Positions 1 through 4,999 of a stretch of DNA of 9,897 bases are shown piece by piece. Position numbers and translations under genes: made by a program. The stretch comes from an uncultured Clostridia bacterium (GTDB lineage: Bacteria > Bacillota > Clostridia > Peptostreptococcales > Anaerovoracaceae): positions 1 to 9,897 of the forward strand of contig CAKQHH010000041.1 of the NCBI GenBank assembly GCA_934234035.1, read 5' to 3'. Each line of letters starts with the position of its first letter. Within the stretch, counting starts at the first letter, position 1. A model generated the notes under the pieces. The model saw only the letters and a list, made by a program, of their open reading frames with translations, was not told the DNA's origin and ran no database searches.

Positions 1-180
1 GTCCCGGTCGCCGAAGGCCCATCCGACCCGAAAGACGTGGTGCTTCCGGACGAAGGAACAAGGCTTTGCGGGCGGTGGAGCACCACGTCCACGTCGCCGA
101 AGGCTGCTCCGGTACCGGCGGAGCCTGTCTCCGGCTCGCCGAAGGCTTATCTGCTGCGAAGGCCACCACTCGCCAATTAA
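1..180. repeat. GC-rich inverted-repeat region with recurring TCGCCGAAGGC motif
   Basis: This stretch is much more GC-rich than the AT-rich promoter region that follows. The 11-mer TCGCCGAAGGC occurs at 8-18, 94-104 and 136-146, and shorter CGAAGG cores also occur at 51-56 and 157-162. The first four cores are 39-47 bases apart, so the array is degenerate and roughly 40-bp periodic. An 11-bp perfect inverted repeat pairs GACGTGGTGCT (34-44) with AGCACCACGTC (79-89), and GCTCCG (106-111) pairs with CGGAGC (119-124) around a 7-nt loop. Several reading frames are open across it, as expected for GC-rich DNA. One + frame ends at the TAA at 178-180 and could be the tail of an upstream gene, but its composition (many Pro, Ser, Arg and Lys) resembles no domain I know. 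I read it as an intergenic structured repeat. The window starts inside it, so its true left limit is unknown. Confidence 0.55.
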
Positions 181-202
181 AATATGAAGATTTGAAAAAT
201 CA

Positions 203-231
203 TTGCTAGTATTAGGCAGAAATGATATAGT
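203..231 (+). promoter_or_regulatory. Promoter of the aldo/keto reductase - unknown - LysR unit
   Basis: A -35-like TTGCTA (203-208) lies 17 nt before TATAGT (226-231). A TG dinucleotide one base upstream of the -10 (223-224) makes it an extended -10 element. The predicted transcript would have a leader of roughly 65 nt before the ATG at 303. A second -10-like TATGAT at 235-240 has a poorer -35 partner. The surroundings (181-300) are AT-rich, unlike the GC-rich DNA just upstream. Confidence 0.6.
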
Positions 232-302
232 AGATATGATAATTTGTAAGTGATTAAATGAAAAATATTGCAATAAGTGCTTTTTAAAGGGAGAGAAACA
301 TA

Positions 303-1358
303 ATGAGAACAGTGACACTGGGAAATACGGGAATTACCGTCCCACAGAATGCTTTTGGCGCGCTGCCGATTCAAAGGGTATCCGAGGAGGAAGCGGTGAA
401 GCTTCTTCGGGAAGCGTATCACGGCGGCATGAGATTTTTCGATACGGCCCGGGCATACTCGGACAGTGAAGAGAAGGTGGGCGCTGCTTTTGGGGAAGGA
501 AGCCTTCCGGACGGCGATACCATTCGCAATCACGTGTACATCGCCACAAAGACCGCGGCCAAGACGCCGGAGGATTTTTGGAAGGATTTGGAGACTTCCC
601 TCAGAAACCTGAAGACGGATCACGTGGACATTTATCAGTTCCATATGGTGGACCGGTGTTGGAGACCGGGAGACGGAAGCGGAATGTATGAATGTATGCA
701 GGAGGCCAAGGCGCAGGGGAAGATTCGCCATATTGGCGTAACCGCCCACAAAATCAAAGTGGCCATGGAGTGCGTGGAGTCCGGTCTGTACGAGACCATG
801 CAGTTCCCGTTCAGCTATCTGAGTTCGGAGCAGGAACTGGAGCTGGTGAAGAGCTGCAAGGCGCACAACGTGGGTTTTATTGCCATGAAGGGGCTGGCCG
901 GCGGACTGATTAACCGGGCCGATGCGGCGATGGCGTTCACGCAGCAGTTCGACAACGTCCTTCCAATCTGGGGCATCCAGCGGGAATCGGAGCTGGCGGA
1001 CTGGCTGGCATTTTTTGAAAGCGGCGATGCGGCAATGACGGAGGAGCTCCGGACGTTCATCGACGGGGAAAAAGAAGAGCTGTCCGGCGAGTTTTGCCGG
1101 GGATGCGGATACTGCCTGCCATGTCCGGCGGGCATCAAGATCAACAACTGCGCCAGAATGTCCCTGATGATTCGGCGGGCGCCGTCCGATGCATGGCTGA
1201 CGGAGGAATGGCAGGAGAACATGAAGCAGATTGAGAACTGCATGGAATGCCGCCAGTGCGTAAGCCGCTGTCCGTACAATCTGGATACGCCGGAACTGCT
1301 GAAGCGAAATTATGAGGATTACAAGAAAGTTCTGGCCGGTGAAATCAGCGTAAAGTAA
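303..1358 (+). CDS. Aldo/keto reductase with C-terminal ferredoxin-like Fe-S cysteine clusters
   Basis: Predicted cytoplasmic oxidoreductase of 351 aa. The N-terminal ~250 residues are an aldo/keto reductase TIM barrel. The catalytic tetrad can be placed as Asp47 (in FFDTARAY), Tyr52, Lys83 (in IATKT) and His114 (in YQFHMVD). The C-terminal part has two cysteine clusters: Cys265/268/271/274 followed by Pro, and Cys313/316/319/323 followed by Pro, with an extra Cys283. This matches the known subfamily of aldo/keto reductases with a C-terminal 4Fe-4S dicluster-type region, common in anaerobes. Such proteins are presumed to couple NAD(P)H or ferredoxin-type electron transfer to carbonyl reduction. 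The substrate cannot be read from the sequence. The start at 303 has a GGGAG ribosome site at 289-293, 9 nt upstream. The next gene begins 9 bases after the stop, so the two are probably co-transcribed and translationally coupled. Family assignment is firm; the reaction is not. Confidence 0.9.
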   Translation: MRTVTLGNTGITVPQNAFGALPIQRVSEEEAVKLLREAYHGGMRFFDTARAYSDSEEKVGAAFGEGSLPDGDTIRNHVYIATKTAAKTPEDFWKDLETSLRNLKTDHVDIYQFHMVDRCWRPGDGSGMYECMQEAKAQGKIRHIGVTAHKIKVAMECVESGLYETMQFPFSYLSSEQELELVKSCKAHNVGFIAMKGLAGGLINRADAAMAFTQQFDNVLPIWGIQRESELADWLAFFESGDAAMTEELRTFIDGEKEELSGEFCRGCGYCLPCPAGIKINNCARMSLMIRRAPSDAWLTEEWQENMKQIENCMECRQCVSRCPYNLDTPELLKRNYEDYKKVLAGEISVK

Positions 1359-1367
1359 GGAGCGAAG

Positions 1368-1937
1368 ATGGCATATTTTAATTTTTCGGAAATTGACAAT
1401 ACCGCTGCAGAACCGGAACTGAAAATCTGCAGCGGAAACCTTTCGGACTACGATTGGTCTGATTTTACCCCGAGAAGATTCTTGGAGGAAGTGCAGAAGC
1501 GGACGGATGAAGCGGAACCTTGTGCCGGTAAAAAAATGCCGGGCACTTTAGACGAGCTGCTGGCCGTGTGCCGGGAAAATCCGGCGGATACGGCTCTGAC
1601 GGAAACCTTGAAGGTGAAGGACATGTACTGCGGCCGGGAAACGGCGGAATTCTACACCAACAAGTACGACGGGGAAGGGTTCCGAATGATGGAACTGCGG
1701 TACTACGACTGCGATCCGGAATCGGATATTATTTTCTTTAAGTTCCCGTACACAGAGAAGCGGCAGTTCGCCTGCACCTTCGATGCGCGGATTTTTGTGA
1801 ATAACCCGTTGACCTTTAACCGAATTCTTCGCCGGCTGTACGGATACAACGGTCCGGTGCTGGTGTACGGTGAATGGGAGATGGCCGGGGGCCTGATGGC
1901 TTCCGTAGACAGCGACAACCAGATTATCAGATTGTAG
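1368..1937 (+). CDS. Conserved-looking hypothetical protein in reductase operon
   Basis: I do not recognise this 189-aa protein. It has no signal peptide and no membrane segment, so it is probably cytoplasmic. The first ~60 residues are acidic and polar and may be flexible. A helical stretch follows near 60-80 (TLDELLAVCRENP). The C-terminal half (about 105-189) alternates short hydrophobic strands (MMELRYYD, DIIFFKFPY, PVLVYGEWEM) with turns, suggesting a small beta-rich domain. Six cysteines (21, 52, 68, 88, 115, 136) are scattered and form no CxxC pair, so a metal cluster is not indicated. Its ribosome site TAAGGAG (1356-1362) overlaps the stop codon of the reductase gene, with 5 nt to the ATG, which argues for translational coupling. 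The LysR gene follows within 15 nt. Context suggests a partner or accessory of the reductase; that is inference only. Confidence 0.8.
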   Translation: MAYFNFSEIDNTAAEPELKICSGNLSDYDWSDFTPRRFLEEVQKRTDEAEPCAGKKMPGTLDELLAVCRENPADTALTETLKVKDMYCGRETAEFYTNKYDGEGFRMMELRYYDCDPESDIIFFKFPYTEKRQFACTFDARIFVNNPLTFNRILRRLYGYNGPVLVYGEWEMAGGLMASVDSDNQIIRL

Positions 1938-1943
1938 ACAGTG

Positions 1944-1947
1944 AGGG
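1944..1947 (+). promoter_or_regulatory. Ribosome binding site deciding the LysR start
   Basis: AGGG at 1944-1947 lies 5 nt upstream of the ATG at 1953. An in-frame GTG at 1941 would begin before this site and has no Shine-Dalgarno of its own at good spacing. The ATG at 1953 is therefore preferred. Confidence 0.6.
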
Positions 1948-1952
1948 ATATA

Positions 1953-2813
1953 ATGGATTATAACTTGCAAAAGTACATTGCGTTCATAACGGCAGTGGAT
2001 AATGGGAGCATTACCGGGGCGTCGGAGATTTTGAACTATTCTCAGTCCGGAATCAGCCGAATGATCGGCGATCTGGAGAAGGACTGGCAGATGTCGCTTC
2101 TGGAGCGGAACAAGTACGGGGTGGAACTTACCTCCGACGGTGTTCGGTTGCTTCCGCAGATTCGGGCGGTATGCAACGAGTTCCAGAAACTCACCACGGA
2201 TGTGGAGGAACTGCAGGGTTTGGAAACCGGTCTGATTCGAATCGGAACCATTTCCAGCGTGGCCACCCACGTGCTGCCGCCGGTCATTCAGAAATTCAAA
2301 ACCGATTATAAGGGCGTGAAATACGAGTTGCTTCTGGGCGATTACAACGAAATTGAGGAATGGGTGCAATCCGGTCGCGTGGATATCGGATTCGTGCTGA
2401 TGCCGACCAAAGACAGTTTCGATACGATTACCTACGGCACGGATGAGATGAAAATCGTACTGCCGAAGGGCCACCCGCTGTGCGAGTATGAACGGATTCC
2501 GCTGGCAGAAATCGAGAAATATCCTTTTATCCTGCAGGAGAAGGACAACAATACCAGCAGCCGGGAATTTTTCCTGAAGAACGGAATCAATCTGAGGGTG
2601 GATTTTGCAACGTGGGACGACTATGCCATCATGTCCATGGTGGAAAGCGGACTGGGCATCAGCGTGCTTCCGGAGCTGATTTTGAAACGCTGCGCCTATG
2701 ATATCGAAATCAAATCCCTGGAGGAACCGTTCATCCGGGAGATGGGCATCATCATGAAGGATCGGGAACGCCTTCCGATTGCGGTGAAGCGGCTGCTGAA
2801 ATATTTGGTATAA
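1953..2813 (+). CDS. LysR-type transcriptional regulator
   Basis: A 286-aa protein of normal LysR length. Residues ~4-62 form the winged helix-turn-helix (LQKYIAFITAVDNGSITGAS, then QSGISRMIGDLE, ending LERNKYGVELTSDG), typical of LysR DNA-binding domains. A linker helix follows. From about residue 92 there is the periplasmic-binding-protein-like effector domain (GTISSVATHVLPPVIQKF, then GRVDIGFVL, then ESGLGISVLPE). These proteins usually bind DNA as tetramers and respond to a small-molecule ligand. The gene is the third of a + strand unit, 15 nt after the unknown gene, rather than divergent from its target as is common for the family. It may autoregulate its own operon or act on the promoter of the downstream gene at 2936. 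Its ligand is unknown. No terminator-like hairpin is visible right after its stop, so some readthrough into the next gene is possible. Confidence 0.92.
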   Translation: MDYNLQKYIAFITAVDNGSITGASEILNYSQSGISRMIGDLEKDWQMSLLERNKYGVELTSDGVRLLPQIRAVCNEFQKLTTDVEELQGLETGLIRIGTISSVATHVLPPVIQKFKTDYKGVKYELLLGDYNEIEEWVQSGRVDIGFVLMPTKDSFDTITYGTDEMKIVLPKGHPLCEYERIPLAEIEKYPFILQEKDNNTSSREFFLKNGINLRVDFATWDDYAIMSMVESGLGISVLPELILKRCAYDIEIKSLEEPFIREMGIIMKDRERLPIAVKRLLKYLV

Positions 2814-2851
2814 AGACAACACAAAAAATGCTATGAATTGCCAGTAAGATG

Positions 2852-2860
2852 TGTTAAAAT
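2852..2860 (+). promoter_or_regulatory. Extended -10 promoter candidate for the gene at 2936
   Basis: TGTTAAAAT at 2852-2860 combines a TG extension with a TAAAAT -10 element. The -35 region at the right distance (TATGAA, 2832-2837) is poor. Start of transcription would be near 2867, giving a leader of about 70 nt. It lies in the only AT-rich stretch between the LysR gene and this gene. Confidence 0.45.
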
Positions 2861-2935
2861 AAAAACGAAAAGGGTAGAAAATACATAGGGGATTTGGACA
2901 GAGACACCTTTTAGTTGTTATAGTAGGAGGCAGTC

Positions 2936-4030
2936 ATGGCATTTGAATTAAGAAAGTATACACATCCCGATTTTACCGAAGAGAAATTCGTAAACGCTCC
3001 CAACGCGACTTTGGTCGAGGCGCCGAGGGACGGCATCGCACCGGATAATTTCCATGCGCTGAGTATTTTCCCGGAGTATTTCAAGATTGACGGAAAATGG
3101 CTCATGGTGGAAGAGAGCCGGATGGACACCGTTCCGATGTTTGACGGTGAGAAGGTTCAGGCAGTGGAAGCGCGCAGATTGAAGGCGGGAGACCGGGTCA
3201 TCTGCGGTCGCACCGAGAACTGCGAAGAAGGTATTTTTATGCACGCCAATGGATTCGATGAGAAAAGCGAAACCGGCGACACCTTCGCATTCCGAACCGG
3301 ACGCTCCAGAGAGACGGCTTTCTCCAAGGACGTGGATGAAATCGTGGAGCTGCTGAAGCACGAGAAGGAGCACGGAAACGTGGTCTGGGTGCTGGGACCG
3401 GCATTTTCCTTTGACCTGAAGGCCCGCAAAGCCCTTTCCGCGCTGATTAACGCGGGATATGCGGATGCGGTGCTGGCCGGAAACGCGCTGGCGACCCACG
3501 ATCTGGAGGGTGCTTACATGAATACGGCGCTGGGCCAGAACATCTACACCCAGCAGAACGCACCGAACGGTCACTACAACCATCTGGAACTGATCAACAA
3601 AGTGCGGGAGGCCGGTTCCATTCCGGAATTTATCGAGAAATACAACATCGATAATGGAATCATTTACACCGCAGTAAAAAAAGGAATTCCGATTGTGCTG
3701 GGTGGATCCATCCGGGATGACGGACCGCTGCCGGAAGTGTACGGCAACTGCTACGAGGCACAGGATGCCATGCGGAACTGCGTGCGGAAGGCCACCACGG
3801 TAATCACCATGGCCACCATGCTGCACTCCATCGCAGTGGGCAATATGACACCGTCGTACCGCGTGATGGCGGATGGAACCGTGCGCCAGACCTATTTCTA
3901 CATCTGTGATATCTCCGAATTCACGGTGAACAAGCTGGCGGACCGGGGAAGCCTGTCCTCCAAGGGCATCATCACCAATGTGCAGGACTTCGTGTGCAAC
4001 GTCGCCGACGGCCTGGGATTGGAATACTAA
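2936..4030 (+). CDS. TIGR00300 / LOR-SDH-like protein, probable archaeal-type ornithine cyclodeaminase
   Basis: A 364-aa cytoplasmic protein. The central and C-terminal part (about 145-364) has the landmarks of the TIGR00300 family, also found as the conserved domain of LOR/SDH proteins and as the C-terminal part of cyanobacterial ArgZ/AgrE. These are a nucleotide-fold start NVVWVLGPAFSFDLK (from about 148), YADAVLAGNALATHDLEGA, the strongly conserved GSIRDDGPLPEV (257-268), the helix TMATMLHSIAVGNM, and the ending LADRGSLSSKGIITNV. Characterised members (Methanococcus and the AgrE C-terminal domain) convert ornithine to proline and ammonia with NAD. That reaction is the best guess here, but it rests on my recollection of the family. 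The N-terminal ~140 residues fit the family's regulatory or substrate-side domain. The start has AGGAGG at 2925-2930, 5 nt from the ATG. The gene appears monocistronic, with its own promoter candidate and a strong terminator after it. It is not related in fold to the classical bacterial Ocd/mu-crystallin enzyme. Confidence 0.82.
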   Translation: MAFELRKYTHPDFTEEKFVNAPNATLVEAPRDGIAPDNFHALSIFPEYFKIDGKWLMVEESRMDTVPMFDGEKVQAVEARRLKAGDRVICGRTENCEEGIFMHANGFDEKSETGDTFAFRTGRSRETAFSKDVDEIVELLKHEKEHGNVVWVLGPAFSFDLKARKALSALINAGYADAVLAGNALATHDLEGAYMNTALGQNIYTQQNAPNGHYNHLELINKVREAGSIPEFIEKYNIDNGIIYTAVKKGIPIVLGGSIRDDGPLPEVYGNCYEAQDAMRNCVRKATTVITMATMLHSIAVGNMTPSYRVMADGTVRQTYFYICDISEFTVNKLADRGSLSSKGIITNVQDFVCNVADGLGLEY

Positions 4031-4047
4031 TATCGAAAACGACGAAG

Positions 4048-4092
4048 AAAGCGCCGCACCGAATCAAGGTGCGGCGCTTTTATAGTTTTTTT
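4048..4092 (+). terminator. Strong intrinsic terminator
   Basis: A perfect 13-bp stem pairs AAAGCGCCGCACC (4048-4060) with GGTGCGGCGCTTT (4068-4080) around the 7-nt loop GAATCAA. It is followed by TATAG and a seven-T run (4086-4092). It ends transcription of the gene at 2936-4030. The A-rich left flank might also allow weak activity in the opposite direction, but no minus-strand gene is present to use it. Confidence 0.92.
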
Positions 4093-4148
4093 CTATTTGT
4101 TCACCTATGGGTATAACATGTTTGAATACACGAATTGGAGTTCGATTA

Positions 4149-4177
4149 TTGAAGATAGATTTCGAGGGGATTATAAT
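4149..4177 (+). promoter_or_regulatory. Promoter of the secreted rhodanese gene
   Basis: TTGAAG (4149-4154) is separated by exactly 17 nt from a consensus TATAAT (4172-4177). This is the best sigma-70/SigA-type promoter in the window. Transcription should start near 4184, leaving a short leader of about 33 nt before the ATG at 4217. It fits with the favourable codon usage of the gene it serves and suggests high expression. Confidence 0.8.
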
Positions 4178-4206
4178 AAAAACGCAAAATGCTTTTCATA
4201 AATGTT

Positions 4207-4212
4207 AGGAGG
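4207..4212 (+). promoter_or_regulatory. Ribosome binding site deciding the rhodanese start
   Basis: A perfect AGGAGG at 4207-4212 lies 4 nt before the ATG at 4217. The in-frame ATG at 4202 lies upstream of this site and would place the Shine-Dalgarno inside the coding region. The ATG at 4217 gives a clean signal peptide starting MKKRN. Confidence 0.8.
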
Positions 4213-4216
4213 AATT

Positions 4217-4897
4217 ATGAAGAAGAGAAATGTTTTAGCTCTTGCTCTGGCTCTCGTAATGAGCGTTGGCATGAGCTCCAGCGTGTTTGCTGCAACATGG
4301 GACAAAACCCCAAAGGAAAATGATGTCGAGAAGGTTACCTACAACTTCATGAACGAGACCAAAGCCGGCAAATACAAGCTGGTTGATACCGATACCCTGA
4401 AGACCTGGGTGGATGGAAAAGGTAAGATGATTGTCGTAGATACCATGCCGGCAGCCGCTTCTTACAACAAGCAGCACGTACCGGGTGCGATTAACTCTGT
4501 AGCACCGATGCACGAGGAGGAATACACTTCCGCGGAGAAGGCCGACTTGATGAAGCAGGTAAAGCCGCTGCTGTCCAAGAAGACTGTAAAGAAGACCACT
4601 TGGGTAAAGGTTTCCAAGAAGACCTACAAGAAGCTGAAGAAGTCCAACAGAAAGACCAAGAAGATTAAGAAGAAGGTATATTACTACAAGAAGGTTGTGA
4701 AGAAGTCCGTTGTTGAAGACAAGAACACCAAGATTGTAGTATACTGCGGTCACATCGGATGCGCTCGTTCTCACGTTGCCGCTGCATACCTGGTTAAGCA
4801 GGGATACACCAACGTATACCGTTACGGTGGCGGAATCTCCGCATGGGTAGATGCCGGATACGATGTTGAGAAGGTAGAGACACCGGCAGCACAGTAA
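4217..4897 (+). CDS. Exported rhodanese-domain protein with lysine-rich insertion
   Basis: A 226-aa protein. Residues 1-25 are a signal peptide (basic MKKR, hydrophobic LALALALVMSVGM, likely cleavage after VFA25), so it is exported. The rhodanese domain opens with IVVDTMPAAASYNKQHVPGAIN (about 72-93). It ends with the active-site loop YCGHIGCARSH (176-186), then AAYLVKQGYTNVYRYGGGISAWVDAGYDV. Cys177 and Arg184 are separated by six residues, longer than the usual CX4R rhodanese loop. A second Cys182 sits inside the loop, resembling known rhodanese variants with two loop cysteines. Between the two halves lies an insertion (about 120-168) with 21 lysines in residues 121-163, including a YYY motif. 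Sulfur transfer is the family reaction; the natural donor and acceptor are unknown. Codon choice (many AAG, GTT, GTA, CGT, GCT) looks more biased than in neighbours. The next gene also encodes an exported lysine-rich protein, behind an imperfect terminator. Confidence 0.88.
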   Translation: MKKRNVLALALALVMSVGMSSSVFAATWDKTPKENDVEKVTYNFMNETKAGKYKLVDTDTLKTWVDGKGKMIVVDTMPAAASYNKQHVPGAINSVAPMHEEEYTSAEKADLMKQVKPLLSKKTVKKTTWVKVSKKTYKKLKKSNRKTKKIKKKVYYYKKVVKKSVVEDKNTKIVVYCGHIGCARSHVAAAYLVKQGYTNVYRYGGGISAWVDAGYDVEKVETPAAQ

Positions 4898-4927
4898 GAC
4901 TCTTGGAGTTTTGATATTTTAGACAAG

Positions 4928-4961
4928 AAGGGGGAGTTGGGGGTTCTCAGCTCTCCCTTTT
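4928..4961 (+). terminator. Imperfect intrinsic terminator after the rhodanese gene
   Basis: AAGGGGGAGTTG (4928-4939) pairs with CAGCTCTCCCTT (4948-4959) over 12 bp with two G-U pairs and an 8-nt loop, followed by a short T run (4958-4961). The tail is short and the stem contains wobbles, so partial readthrough into the gene at 5000 is plausible. No convincing separate promoter is seen between 4962 and 4999. Confidence 0.6.
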
Positions 4962-4986
4962 CGCAACCTGTGTATTTTTATTAAAG

Positions 4987-4991
4987 AAAGG
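4987..4991 (+). promoter_or_regulatory. Ribosome binding site deciding the transglutaminase-like start
   Basis: AAAGG at 4987-4991 is 8 nt from the ATG at 5000 but only 2 nt from the in-frame ATG at 4994. The later ATG (protein starting MYTQISSKKR) therefore has the normal spacing. Confidence 0.6.
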
Positions 4992-4999
4992 AAATGCAT

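Noticed and set aside
1..180. C-terminal end of an upstream gene ending in TAA at 178-180
   Set aside because: All frames are open in this GC-rich stretch, the translation has no recognisable domain, and repeats and inverted repeats dominate. It cannot be excluded without upstream sequence.
1548..2822. 424-codon open frame on the minus strand
   Set aside because: It lies opposite the 189-aa gene and the LysR gene, which have ribosome sites and recognisable motifs. Its protein is rich in His, Gln and Arg and has no known domain, as expected for an antisense shadow.
2894..2924. Promoter TTGGAC with TATAGT just before the gene at 2936
   Set aside because: The spacing is 19 nt and the transcript would begin at or after the AGGAGG at 2925-2930, removing the ribosome site. 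The element at 2852-2860 is better placed.
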